The notes under the pieces were generated by a model. The model searched no databases, was not told the DNA's origin, and saw only the letters and a list, made by a program, of their open reading frames with translations. A stretch of 64,000 nt of DNA from Nocardioides carbamazepini (lineage in GTDB: Bacteria; Actinomycetota; Actinomycetes; Propionibacteriales; Nocardioidaceae), in contig NZ_JAHTLF010000025.1 of the NCBI RefSeq assembly GCF_024614185.1, positions 620,001 to 684,000 of the forward strand, written 5' to 3'. Every line of letters begins with the position of its first letter. Position 1 is the first letter of the stretch. Both the position numbers and the translations under genes were made by a program. Of the stretch, positions 42,450 through 50,944 are shown piece by piece.

Positions 42450-44485
42450 GCCGCTACCGCAGGTACGACGGCGGCGACCCGCTCGCCCCGCCGGTCGACA
42501 TCGCCGAGGCGCTCGACGCCATCGGCGAGGACGTGATGGCCGGCTACAGCCCGGAGCGGGCGATGCGGGAGTTCCTGCGCCGCGGGGGACAGGACCAGGC
42601 CGGCCTCGACGACCTCGCCCGGCGGGTGGCCGAGCGACGTCGCGACCTGCTCCAGCGGCACAACCTCGACGGCACGCTCGACGAGGTCCGCGAGCTGCTG
42701 GAGAAGGCCGTGTTGGAGGAGCGCAAGCAGCTGGCCCGTGACGCGATGATGGACGACGGCGAGCGCGCCTTCCGCGAGCTGCGGTTGCAGAGCCTGCCGG
42801 ACTCGCCCGCCGCCGCGGTCACCGAGCTGGGCGACTACGACTGGCAGTCCCGCGAGGCGCGCGAGGCCTTCGAGCAGATCAAGGACCTGCTCGGCCGCGA
42901 GCTCCTCGACCAGCGCTTCGCCGGGATGAAGCAGGCGCTGGAGAACGCCACCGCGGAGGACCGGCAGGCGATCAACGAGATGCTGACCGACCTCAACGAG
43001 CTGCTCGAGCAGCACGCGGCCGGCCAGGACACGCAGCAGGACTTCGACGACTTCATGGCCAAGCACGGCCAGCACTTCCCGGAGAACCCGCGCGACGTCG
43101 ACGAGCTGATCGACGCGATGGCCCAGCGCTCGGCCGCCGCCCAGCGGATGCTCAACTCGATGAGCCCCGAGCAGCGCGCCGAGCTGATGCAGCTCTCCGC
43201 CCAGGCCTTCGGCTCCCCGGCGCTGGTGGAGCAGCTGGGCCGGCTCGACCAGAACCTGATGTCTCTGCGCCCGGGCGAGGACTGGGGCGGCTCGGAGCAG
43301 TTCGGCGACGGCGACCAGGGCCTGGGCCTGGGCGACGGCACCGGTGTCCTGCAGGACCTCGCCGACCTCGACGCGCTGGCCGACCAGCTCGCCCAGGCGG
43401 GCAATATGGGCGGCGCCCGCTTCGGCTCCGCCGATCTCTCCTGGGTCGACCTCGACAAGCTGGCCCGCCAGCTCGGCAACGAGGCCGCGGTCGATGCCCG
43501 CAAGCTGCAGGAGCTCGAGAAGGCGCTGCGCGAGTCCGGTGCGATGGAGCGTGGCTTCGACGGCGAGCTGCGACTCACGCCGAAGGCCATGCGCCAGCTC
43601 GGGAAGGCGCTGCTGCGCGACGTGGCCCAGCGGATGTCGGGCCGTCAGGGTCAGCGCGACCTGCGTCAGGCCGGCGCCGCCGGCGACCTGTCCGGCGCGA
43701 CCCGGTCGTGGGAGTTCGGCGACACCGAGCCGTGGGACCTGCCTCGGACCATGCTCAACGGCGTCCTGCGCCGCGCCGGCGACCCCGGTGGTCCGCTCCT
43801 GTCGATCGACGACGTGGAGGTCGCGGAGACCGAGGCACGCACCCAGGCCGCCGTCGCGCTGTGCGTCGACACCAGCTTCTCGATGGCGATGGACGGGCGC
43901 TGGGTGCCGATGAAGCAGACCGCGCTGGCGCTGCACACCCTCATCGGCTCCCGGTTCCGCGGCGACAGCCTGGAGCTGATCGGCTTCGGCCGGCACGCCC
44001 AGACGATGCGGATCGAGGAGCTCACCGCTCTCGATGCCCGCTGGGCGAAGGGCACCAATCTCCACCACGCGTTGCTGCTCGCCAACCGTCACTTCCGCAA
44101 GCACCCCAATGCCCAGCCGGTGCTGCTGATCGTCACCGACGGTGAGCCGACCTCCCACCTGGAGTCGAGCGGCGAGGTCTCCTTCTCCTACCCGCCGCAC
44201 CCGATGACGATCGCGCTCTCCGTCCGCGAGCTCGACAACGCTCGCCGGCTCGGGGCGCAGACGACCTTCTTCCGGCTCGGCGAGGATCCGGGCCTCGCGC
44301 GCTTCATCGAGTCGATGGCGCGCCGCGTGGACGGCTCCGTGATCGCTCCCGAGTCGGGCGACCTCGGTGCGGCCGTCGTCGGGTCCTATCTCGGATCCCG
44401 CGGTGGCGGGGCCGGTGGATCGGGCGGCTCCGGGCCGGGGACGTACGGCGACTGGTTCGGTTCGCGCGGCTTCTGGGTCGGCTGA
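42446..44485 (+). CDS. VWA-domain partner of the MoxR ATPase
   Basis: This 679-residue protein has a long helical N-terminal region (residues 1-440) with glycine- and glutamine-rich stretches. A von Willebrand factor A domain follows near residue 460, with a complete MIDAS: DTSFSM for the DxSxS core, a Thr in AKGTNLHH and an Asp in IVTDGEPTS. This is the standard partner of MoxR ATPases. The C-terminus is Gly/Ser-rich (GSRGGGAGGSGGSG) and ends GDWFGSRGFWVG. It starts with GTG at 42446, overlapping the OsmC-like gene by 4 nt. Confidence 0.92.
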   Translation: MSRYRRYDGGDPLAPPVDIAEALDAIGEDVMAGYSPERAMREFLRRGGQDQAGLDDLARRVAERRRDLLQRHNLDGTLDEVRELLEKAVLEERKQLARDAMMDDGERAFRELRLQSLPDSPAAAVTELGDYDWQSREAREAFEQIKDLLGRELLDQRFAGMKQALENATAEDRQAINEMLTDLNELLEQHAAGQDTQQDFDDFMAKHGQHFPENPRDVDELIDAMAQRSAAAQRMLNSMSPEQRAELMQLSAQAFGSPALVEQLGRLDQNLMSLRPGEDWGGSEQFGDGDQGLGLGDGTGVLQDLADLDALADQLAQAGNMGGARFGSADLSWVDLDKLARQLGNEAAVDARKLQELEKALRESGAMERGFDGELRLTPKAMRQLGKALLRDVAQRMSGRQGQRDLRQAGAAGDLSGATRSWEFGDTEPWDLPRTMLNGVLRRAGDPGGPLLSIDDVEVAETEARTQAAVALCVDTSFSMAMDGRWVPMKQTALALHTLIGSRFRGDSLELIGFGRHAQTMRIEELTALDARWAKGTNLHHALLLANRHFRKHPNAQPVLLIVTDGEPTSHLESSGEVSFSYPPHPMTIALSVRELDNARRLGAQTTFFRLGEDPGLARFIESMARRVDGSVIAPESGDLGAAVVGSYLGSRGGGAGGSGGSGPGTYGDWFGSRGFWVG

Positions 44486-44607
44486 GAGGCCCTTCCTGAG
44501 CGGGGATCCCGGGTCCGCTGTGGACAACCGGGATCGCTCGTTTCCCGGCGGTGACCGTCGGGCAGCCGACGGTGCATGAACCCCTACCTCACCCCACCGG
44601 TGCCGTC

Positions 44608-44943
44608 ATGGCCGTGATCCTCGACGTCCCGTACGCCGTCCTCCGCGCCGCACGCGAGCGCTGGGATCTCGTCGGCGACGAGCTCGACGGTGCCTGGCGC
44701 CGCCTCGCCGCGGCCTCGACCACCGACCTGTCCGCCACCGTCGCCGCCGCCGTCACGGGCTTCGCCGAGCCGTGGGCCGACGAACTCAAGGCGGCGGCTG
44801 CTCTGGCCGCCGGCTACGCCGAGGAGTTCGTCTTCTTCCACCGGCGGCTGGTGGTCGTCGACCGGGCGCAGGCCGAGCGGCTGCGCTCGCTGCTCCCGTG
44901 GGCGGAGCGCGACGCGGCCGTCAGGGAGGTGAGCCGGCCGTGA
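44608..44943 (+). CDS. Small helical protein upstream of the WXG-hydrolase gene
   Basis: This 111-residue protein is helical and Ala-rich (WRRLAAASTTDLSATVAAAVTGF, then WADELKAAAALAAGYAEEF) and resembles WXG100/Esx-type chaperone partners in size and layout, but the WxG turn is not clear. ATG at 44608 is the most likely start; a longer frame begins at 44551. It overlaps the next gene by 4 nt (GTGA), which encodes a WXG-containing hydrolase, so a role as its secretion partner is plausible. Confidence 0.6.
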   Translation: MAVILDVPYAVLRAARERWDLVGDELDGAWRRLAAASTTDLSATVAAAVTGFAEPWADELKAAAALAAGYAEEFVFFHRRLVVVDRAQAERLRSLLPWAERDAAVREVSRP

Positions 44944-46715
44944 CGATCGTCCAGGTGCCCGCCCACGTCCCGGCCTGTCCGCTCCTCGACTCGAAGCCCG
45001 CCGGTGCCCAGGACCTCGCCACCGACCTGCGCGCCGTCACGATCGCGGTCAAGAACGTCCAGGACCGGGCGGCCTCGGCAGGGGCGCCGGCGTGGGCGGG
45101 TGACGCCGCCGACGCCCACGACCACGCGTCCACCCGATTCGCCGCCCGGCTCGATGCCGGCGAGGCCGCCCTGGACCGGGCGGTCACCGCGGCGGACCGC
45201 TTCGGCGAGCGGCTGGCGGGGCTCCTCGGCCGGCGCGACGACCTCACCGTGCGGCGCAACGGGCTCAACGACGAGATCGACGCCCTCGCCGCCGAGGTCG
45301 TCGCGGCGACCGGCGACGACCGGCTCCCGGAGTTCCGGCAGCGGGCCGCACAGCTCACCGCCCGGGCCGACGACCTGCGGGTCCGGATCGCCGCGTGGGG
45401 CCAGGACGAGGCCGACGCGGAGACGGACCTGGTCGCCGCGCTCCGGTCCGTCGACACCACCGTCGAAGGCAGGGAGCTCGCCGCGGACCCCGCCCGACCG
45501 GGCTCCGCCGACCTCGCCCGCCGGCTCCGCGCCCTGCTGGGCGACCCGGCGGCGCTGGCCGCGTGGTGGCGCGGCCTCCGCCGCGCCGAGCAGGAGGCGC
45601 TGACCACCGAGCATCCCGAGCTGGTCGGCAACGCCGGCGGGGTGCCGGTCAGCGACCGCGACGAGGCCAACCGGGGCGAGCTCGCCCGCGATCTCGACCT
45701 CTACGCCCAACGTGGCGAGGACGGGCAGCTCACCCACGACGAGAAGAGGCTCGTGGCGAACGCGTCCCACGTCCACCAGGGTCTGGAGGAGTACCGCGAC
45801 CTCCGCGACACCGGGACCGGCACCCACCTCACCGAGCTGATCGCCTACACCCCGGGCCTGCACTCCGGCGACGGCGGCGTCGCCGTCAGCTTCGGCGACC
45901 CCGACACCGCCGGCCACGTGTCGGTCAACGTGCCCGGGCTCACCACCGAGGCCGCGAGCCTGTCCGGCAACCTCGACAAGACGCTTGCCCTGCACCAGGC
46001 AGCGGTCGCCGAGGACCGAGGCAGCGTCGCGTCGGTCCACTGGGCCGACTACGACGCGCCGAGCGGCAACCCCCTCAACCCGTTCGACCCGTTCGGGCAG
46101 CTCGACTTCGGGGGCGTCGCCCTGTCCGACAAGGCGGAGGCCGGCGGCGAGCGACTGTCCGACTTCGTCGACGGCATCCGGGCCTCCGACCAGGGCGCGC
46201 CCGCCCACCTGACGGCGATCGGGCACAGCTACGGCTCGACCACCCTCGGCCACGCGCTCACCGGCGGCCTTCCGGTCGATGACGCGGTCCTGCTCGGCAG
46301 CCCCGGCGTCCCTGCCGCCACGGCGGGGGAGCTCACCTCGGCCGAGGTCTGGGTCGGCAGCAAGGACCACGATCCGGTGACCCTGCTCGGGGGCGTCGGC
46401 CCGCTCGGCCAGGACCCGGCCGACGACGGCTTCGGCGGCACCCGGTTCGAGACCGGCGACGGCGCGCTGAGGGCCGAGGAGCTCCTCGACAACCACACGT
46501 CCTACTTCGAGGGGGCCTCCCTCGACAACGTGGCGCACGTCGTCGCGGGCGCTGGCGGCGAGGTGAGCGAGCAGCCGCCGCGCGGGGCGGGCGGCAGCGC
46601 GCACCTCACCCTGTCCGAGCTGCTGGTCGCGTCGAGCGCCGCGAGCGTCGGTCACGGCCTGGCCGAGGCCGGCACCTGGCTCTGGGAGCAGACCCGGTTC
46701 GGCGGGCTCCGGTGA
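44940..46715 (+). CDS. WXG-like helical domain fused to a DUF1023 alpha/beta hydrolase
   Basis: This 591-residue protein has an N-terminal helical region with a WxG turn (PAWAGDAAD, Trp52), a long helical middle (residues 60-230) and a C-terminal DUF1023 alpha/beta hydrolase. The nucleophile Ser430 is in IGHSYGSTTLG, and the family blocks VDDAVLLGSPGV and DNHTSYF supply the expected Asp/Gly turn and catalytic His. DUF1023 hydrolases are common in actinobacteria and many have WXG-type N-termini linked to type VII secretion. The neighbours are a small helical protein (4-nt overlap) and a lipoprotein (4-nt overlap). The substrate is unknown; esterase, lipase or toxin activity are all possible. 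Confidence 0.85.
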   Translation: MTIVQVPAHVPACPLLDSKPAGAQDLATDLRAVTIAVKNVQDRAASAGAPAWAGDAADAHDHASTRFAARLDAGEAALDRAVTAADRFGERLAGLLGRRDDLTVRRNGLNDEIDALAAEVVAATGDDRLPEFRQRAAQLTARADDLRVRIAAWGQDEADAETDLVAALRSVDTTVEGRELAADPARPGSADLARRLRALLGDPAALAAWWRGLRRAEQEALTTEHPELVGNAGGVPVSDRDEANRGELARDLDLYAQRGEDGQLTHDEKRLVANASHVHQGLEEYRDLRDTGTGTHLTELIAYTPGLHSGDGGVAVSFGDPDTAGHVSVNVPGLTTEAASLSGNLDKTLALHQAAVAEDRGSVASVHWADYDAPSGNPLNPFDPFGQLDFGGVALSDKAEAGGERLSDFVDGIRASDQGAPAHLTAIGHSYGSTTLGHALTGGLPVDDAVLLGSPGVPAATAGELTSAEVWVGSKDHDPVTLLGGVGPLGQDPADDGFGGTRFETGDGALRAEELLDNHTSYFEGASLDNVAHVVAGAGGEVSEQPPRGAGGSAHLTLSELLVASSAASVGHGLAEAGTWLWEQTRFGGLR

Positions 46716-47263
46716 CCACGCGCCGGACACCGTCCGTGGCCCGCGCCGTCATCGTCGCCGTCCTGACGGCCCCCGGGCTGTCCGGGTGCGCCGATGGCGC
46801 CGCACCGGCCGGTCCCGAGGGCGCCGAGGGGACTGCAGCCGTCGAGGCCGTCGTCGCGGCGTCCGACGACGCCCTCGAGGGGGTCCTGCGCGACGTGGCC
46901 CGCACCCTCCGGCTCGAGAGGGCGCGGGGCAGCCGGTCGTTCACGATCTGTGGGGACGGCCCGTCGCCGCGCGGCGTGGTGACCAACAGCTTCGTGCACT
47001 TCGACTCCGCGTCCGGCCTCACTCGGCAGAAGGCGACGGCCGCCGCCGTGGCGCTGCTCGAGGCCGACGGCTGGACGGTCGACGACCCCGGCGACCAGGT
47101 GCTGCTCACGGCCGGCAAGGGGCGACTGCTGCTGCAACTCCAGATCGCGCCGAGCCTCGTGCAGGTCGACCTCGGATCGGAGTGCATCGAGACGTCCGGT
47201 GACGTCGCGCGTGCGTACGACGCCCGGCCCGTCGCCGGGCTGGAGGACCTGCCGGCCTCGTAG
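46712..47263 (+). CDS. Small lipoprotein downstream of the WXG-hydrolase
   Basis: This 183-residue protein has a signal peptide ending in a lipobox (APGLSGC, Cys26), so it is predicted to be lipid-anchored on the outer face of the membrane. The mature domain is about 155 residues with a beta-strand pattern and two further cysteines (ITICGD and GSECIET) that may form a disulphide. It resembles DUF4853-like small lipoproteins in layout but I cannot assign a family. It overlaps the hydrolase gene by 4 nt. It may act as an immunity or docking protein for the hydrolase if that is exported. Confidence 0.75.
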   Translation: MTTRRTPSVARAVIVAVLTAPGLSGCADGAAPAGPEGAEGTAAVEAVVAASDDALEGVLRDVARTLRLERARGSRSFTICGDGPSPRGVVTNSFVHFDSASGLTRQKATAAAVALLEADGWTVDDPGDQVLLTAGKGRLLLQLQIAPSLVQVDLGSECIETSGDVARAYDARPVAGLEDLPAS

Positions 47264-47266
47264 AGT
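47261..47266 (+). promoter_or_regulatory. -10 hexamer of the TSUP gene, overlapping the lipoprotein stop codon
   Basis: TAGAGT includes the TAG stop of the lipoprotein gene (47261-47263) and ends 8 nt before GTG 47275. Confidence 0.4.
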
Positions 47267-47274
47267 TCGGCGAC

Positions 47275-48054
47275 GTGGGGGACCTCAGCCTGACCGTCGT
47301 CGCGCTCCTCGCGCTCGCGGCCCTCACCGCCGGCTTCGTGGACGCCGTGGTCGGTGGCGGTGGCCTCGTGCAGCTGCCTGCCCTGCTGCTCGGCCTGCCC
47401 GGCGCGAGTCCGGTCCAGGTGCTCGCGACCAACAAGATCGCCTCGGTGTGCGGCACGGCGGTCAGCTCACTCACCTACTACCGCCGGATCGGGCCCGACC
47501 CGCGCACGTTCGTGCCGCTCATGGCGCTCGCCCTCGGCGGCGCGTTCTCCGGAGCCCTGCTGGCGTCCCGGATCCCGCGCGACGCGTTCGAGCCGATCGT
47601 GCTGGTCGCACTCGTCGCCGTCGGCGGATACGTCCTGCTGCGCCCTCAGCTGGGGGAGCGGACCGCACTGCGCTTCGCCGGCCACCGGCACCTCGCGGCC
47701 GCGATGGGCGTCGGGTTCGTGATCGGCTTCTACGACGGCATCCTCGGTCCGGGCACCGGCAGCTTCTTCGTCTTCGCCCTCGTCGGCCTCATGGGCTACG
47801 ACTTCCTCCAGGCCTCGGCCAAGGCCAAGCTCGCGAACTTCGCGACCAACATCGGTGCGCTCCTCCTCTTCATCCCCAGCGGAGCGGTCCTGTGGGACGT
47901 CGGGTTGATGATGGGCGCCTGCAACCTGGTCGGCGGCTACCTCGGCGCCAGGACCGCCGTCGCCCGCGGCTCCCGGTTCGTCCGGGTTTTCTTCATCGCC
48001 GTGGTGAGCGCCTTCGTCGTCCGGATCGGTGGCGGTGTGCTCGGCCTGTGGTGA
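47275..48054 (+). CDS. TSUP (TauE/SafE) sulphite/sulphonate-type transporter
   Basis: This 259-residue inner-membrane protein has about eight helices in two similar halves. The first half opens with DAVVGGGGLVQLPALLLGLPGASPVQVLATNKIAS and the second repeats the pattern (FYDGILGPGTGSFFVFALVGLMGYDFLQASAKAK), the hallmark of TSUP transporters. Members move sulphite, sulphonates, thiosulphate or related anions. It starts with GTG at 47275 behind a TAGAGT element, so it is transcribed apart from the WXG cluster. Confidence 0.9.
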   Translation: MGDLSLTVVALLALAALTAGFVDAVVGGGGLVQLPALLLGLPGASPVQVLATNKIASVCGTAVSSLTYYRRIGPDPRTFVPLMALALGGAFSGALLASRIPRDAFEPIVLVALVAVGGYVLLRPQLGERTALRFAGHRHLAAAMGVGFVIGFYDGILGPGTGSFFVFALVGLMGYDFLQASAKAKLANFATNIGALLLFIPSGAVLWDVGLMMGACNLVGGYLGARTAVARGSRFVRVFFIAVVSAFVVRIGGGVLGLW

Positions 48055-48071
48055 GGGCCCCGGGCGACGCC

Positions 48072-48077
48072 TAGCCT
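48072..48077 (+). promoter_or_regulatory. -10 hexamer of the PPOX gene
   Basis: TAGCCT ends 7 nt before ATG 48085, with a G-rich spacer and no ribosome-binding site, which suggests leaderless initiation. Confidence 0.45.
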
Positions 48078-48084
48078 GGGGGCC

Positions 48085-48462
48085 ATGAGCATTCCGGTGG
48101 ATCCCGCGGACCTGTGCCAGGCGCTCGGCGACTTCGGCAGCGGCTACCTGCTGACCACGTCCTCCCCGCAGGTGAAGGTCGTGACCGTCGACCCGGTGGC
48201 AGGTGACGACGGCACCTTGCGGATCGCCGGTCCGGGACGGGGGACGCTGCGCAATCTCGCCGAGAATCCCGCGGTGACGGTGGTGTTCCCGCCGCAGGAG
48301 CGCCACGGATACACGCTCCTCGTCGACGGCACCGCCGCGACCGACGGTGAGGACGTCGTCGTCACGGCGAGCGCCGCGGTGCTGCACCGGCCCGCTGCCC
48401 ACGCCGACGGCCCACTGCCGCCCGACGGCTGCGGCCACGACTGCGCGCCGGTGGGCGGATGA
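48085..48462 (+). CDS. Pyridoxamine 5'-phosphate oxidase-family flavoprotein
   Basis: This 125-residue protein has the PPOX split-barrel fold. The VKVVTVDPVAGDDGTLRIAG and NLAENPAVTVVFPPQE blocks are typical of FMN- or F420-binding members. The C-terminus GCGHDCAPVGG carries two Cys and a His that could bind a metal, which is unusual for the family. It overlaps the VOC gene by 4 nt (ATGA). A role in flavin- or F420-dependent redox detoxification is possible. Confidence 0.8.
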   Translation: MSIPVDPADLCQALGDFGSGYLLTTSSPQVKVVTVDPVAGDDGTLRIAGPGRGTLRNLAENPAVTVVFPPQERHGYTLLVDGTAATDGEDVVVTASAAVLHRPAAHADGPLPPDGCGHDCAPVGG

Positions 48463-49202
48463 CCGCGCCGACGAGTCCCTTCTGGGTCACCGCCTTCCTC
48501 GACAACGCGGCCACCCACCACCACGAGAGCGTCGGGTTCTGGCAGGAGGCGACCGGGTACGCCGTCTCGCCCCCGCGCGGCGACCACGACGAGTTCGCGT
48601 CCCTGCTGCCGCCGGACGGCGACCCCTTTCTCAAGGTCCAGCGCCGCCATGCGGGCGTGGACCGGCTCCACCTGGATCTCCATGTCGCCGACCCGCTGGC
48701 CGCGGCCGACGCGGCTCGGGTCGCCGGCGCGACGATCGTCGCCGACCGCGGGCACGTCGTCCTGGCCTCGCCCGCCGGCCTCGTCTTCTGCTTCGTCGAT
48801 CACCCCGCGTCGCGGCGTCCGGCCGCGGCCGTGCACCGACCGGGATCGGCCGCGCGGGTGCGCCAGGTCGCGATCGACGTGCCGCGGGCGGCGTACGAGA
48901 GGGAGCTGGGCTTCTGGGCCGCCGTCACCGGGTGGCGGCAGCGCGCATCGACGGTCACCGAGGACTTCAGGTTCCTCGTCGCCCCGGCGGGCCAGCCGCT
49001 CGGGCTGCTGGTCCAGCGACTCGGCGCGGACGACACCGGTGACGTGCGGGCGCACCTCGACTGGGGCACCACCGACCGGGCCGCGGAGACCGAGCGGCAT
49101 CTCGGGCTCGGCGCGCGGGTGCTGGCGCAGCACCAGCACTGGACCGTGCTCGCCGATCCGGTCGGCCGGGTCTACTGCCTCACCGACGGCGATCCGGCTT
49201 AA
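48459..49202 (+). CDS. Two-module VOC-superfamily protein
   Basis: This 247-residue protein has two tandem VOC modules (residues about 5-115 and 130-245). The first contains WVTAFLDNAATHHHESVGFW and VDRLHLDLHVADPL, the second VRQVAIDVPRAAYERELGFW. The layout fits VOC proteins such as glyoxalases and antibiotic-binding proteins, but no substrate is evident. It overlaps the PPOX gene by 4 nt and is probably co-expressed. Confidence 0.8.
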   Translation: MTAPTSPFWVTAFLDNAATHHHESVGFWQEATGYAVSPPRGDHDEFASLLPPDGDPFLKVQRRHAGVDRLHLDLHVADPLAAADAARVAGATIVADRGHVVLASPAGLVFCFVDHPASRRPAAAVHRPGSAARVRQVAIDVPRAAYERELGFWAAVTGWRQRASTVTEDFRFLVAPAGQPLGLLVQRLGADDTGDVRAHLDWGTTDRAAETERHLGLGARVLAQHQHWTVLADPVGRVYCLTDGDPA

Positions 49203-49215
49203 CGGGCCAGAACAC

Positions 49216-50553
49216 CTAGTCCGCCGGGGTGAAGCCCGGCAGGAACTCCTGCATGATCGCCCGGAACGGCGCCTCGGCCTCGAGCTGGCTGAGCACGCCG
49301 ACACCACCGAGCCAGGTGCGGTGGATCAGGACGTAGGACGGGGGCAGGTTGAGCTTGATGCTCACCGTGTACGCCGGGTCCTTCGGGTTGTTGATCCGCT
49401 GGAACTGCTCGCGCATCCACTCCCGGCTGAACCGGAAGCGCTCCACGAGCGTCGGGTCGACGAAGGGCGACAGGTAGTCCATGAGGAGCCGCGGCTCGAT
49501 CCGGATCCGGTCCTTGAGGAAGCCCTCGTCGCGCAGGCCGGCGATCAGCGCATCGCCGTCGCCGGCCGCGCACAGCGTGATCAGCCGGCCCATCGGCTCG
49601 GGCAGTCCGCGCTGGGGGAGCCGGGCCACGGCGCCGAAGTCGAGGACGCCGATGCGACCCGGTGAGCCGTCCTCGTGGGGGATCACCCGGAAGTTGCCGG
49701 GATGCGGGTCGGCATGGAGCAGGCCGGTGCGCGCCGGTCCGGAGAACAGGAACCGGGTGAAGATCTCGCCGTAGTGGTCGCGCTCCTGCGGCGTGCCGTC
49801 GGTGATGACCGCCGCCAGCGAGCTCGTCGAGTCGAGCCACTCGGTGACCAGGACGCGGGGCCCGACCGCGACGACGTCCGGGACGACGATGTGCGGGTCG
49901 TCGCGGAACTCCCGGGCGAACTCGCGTTGAGCCTCGGCCTCGAGGTCGTAGTCGAGCTCCTCGCGGGCCCGCGCCTGGACCTCCTCGACGAGCGGCTTCA
50001 TGTCGACGCCCGGGATGAGCGGCCCGATCGCCCGGGCGGCCCGGGCCAGGGTGCGCAGATCGGCCATCAGCGCCTGGCCGGCGTTGGGGTACTGCACCTT
50101 CACGGCGACCCGCCGGCCGTCGTGCCACCTGCCCTCATGGACCTGCCCGATGCTCGCGGCCGCCGTCGGTGCCCCGTCGAGCCAGACCAGCTGCTCCCTC
50201 CAGTCGGCGCCCAGATCCTCGGCGAGGATGTCGCGGACCGTCTGGGTCGGCATCGGGGGAGCGGAGTCCTGGAGCCGGGTCAGCTGCTCGCGGTACGGCG
50301 CCGCCATCTCCTCCGGCAGCGCCGACTCGAGCACCGACAGGGCCTGGCCGAACTTCATCGCCCCGCCCTTGAGCTCGCCCAGGGTCCGGAACAGCTGCTC
50401 CGCGGTGCGCTGCTGGATCTCGCTCATCACCGCCTCGGCCGGTGCCCCGCCGAGGCGCTTGCCGAACCCGACGGCCGTGCGGCCGGCGTACCCGAGGGGG
50501 AGTGCCGCGAGCCGCGCTGTGCGCGCCGCGGCCTTCCGGGGGAGGTCAGCCAT
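49216..50553 (-). CDS. UbiB/ABC1-family atypical kinase
   Basis: This 445-residue protein of the ABC1/UbiB atypical kinase family is involved in quinone or lipid biology. The KxGQ motif is in KGGAMKFGQALSVLE, the alanine-rich nucleotide loop is APTAAASIGQVHEG, the VAVKVQYPN block holds the catalytic Lys, the catalytic loop is GLLHADPHPGNF and the metal motif is LDFGAV. ATG at 50553 gives the expected N-terminal helix. In actinobacteria these proteins are often found without ubiquinone and may act on menaquinone or lipid metabolism. Confidence 0.92.
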   Translation of the reverse strand: MADLPRKAAARTARLAALPLGYAGRTAVGFGKRLGGAPAEAVMSEIQQRTAEQLFRTLGELKGGAMKFGQALSVLESALPEEMAAPYREQLTRLQDSAPPMPTQTVRDILAEDLGADWREQLVWLDGAPTAAASIGQVHEGRWHDGRRVAVKVQYPNAGQALMADLRTLARAARAIGPLIPGVDMKPLVEEVQARAREELDYDLEAEAQREFAREFRDDPHIVVPDVVAVGPRVLVTEWLDSTSSLAAVITDGTPQERDHYGEIFTRFLFSGPARTGLLHADPHPGNFRVIPHEDGSPGRIGVLDFGAVARLPQRGLPEPMGRLITLCAAGDGDALIAGLRDEGFLKDRIRIEPRLLMDYLSPFVDPTLVERFRFSREWMREQFQRINNPKDPAYTVSIKLNLPPSYVLIHRTWLGGVGVLSQLEAEAPFRAIMQEFLPGFTPAD

Positions 50554-50944
50554 GCCCTCAGTCTGTCAGGTGGCCCCGTACCGGGACGCCCTCGTGGCCG
50601 GGCGCCCGTCCCGAGATCGGGTTCCCGAACGGCTCAGGTGCGCCTGATCGTCGCCGATGCGCCCCGTGACCCTCGCCCGGACGGGTCGTTCCTCCTCCCG
50701 AGGCGAGCACGGGATCGGCCACCGTCCCCGCCGTCCGTCGAGAGCTCGTCGGAGCGCGCGTTCTCGGATATCGAATGCCCCACGCTGAGGGCGTGGCGCA
50801 CGACACATCCGGGTCGCCCAACAAGTCCCCGCATGGTCCGGACATCGCCTAGGAAAGCACCTAGCGTGAGAGCCGATCAATGGGACACGCCCGTCTCGAT
50901 CCGTGGGAGGGAAGAGCGGGCACAAGGCTGGAGGGGCCTTCATC
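50554..50944. other. 391-nt intergenic region before the giant surface-protein gene
   Basis: No convincing gene is seen in this stretch. Near its 3' end, CTAGG/CCTAG (50849-50864) forms a short inverted repeat and TAGCGT (50862-50867) could be a -10 element, with CGGACA about 17 nt upstream as a weak -35. That would give a 5' leader of about 70 nt for the surface-protein gene. Confidence 0.4.

Noticed and set aside
44551..44607. Longer start for the small helical gene before the WXG-hydrolase
   Set aside because: The extension (TVGQPTVHEPLPHPTG) lacks a ribosome-binding site and helix character. ATG at 44608 fits the helical protein better.
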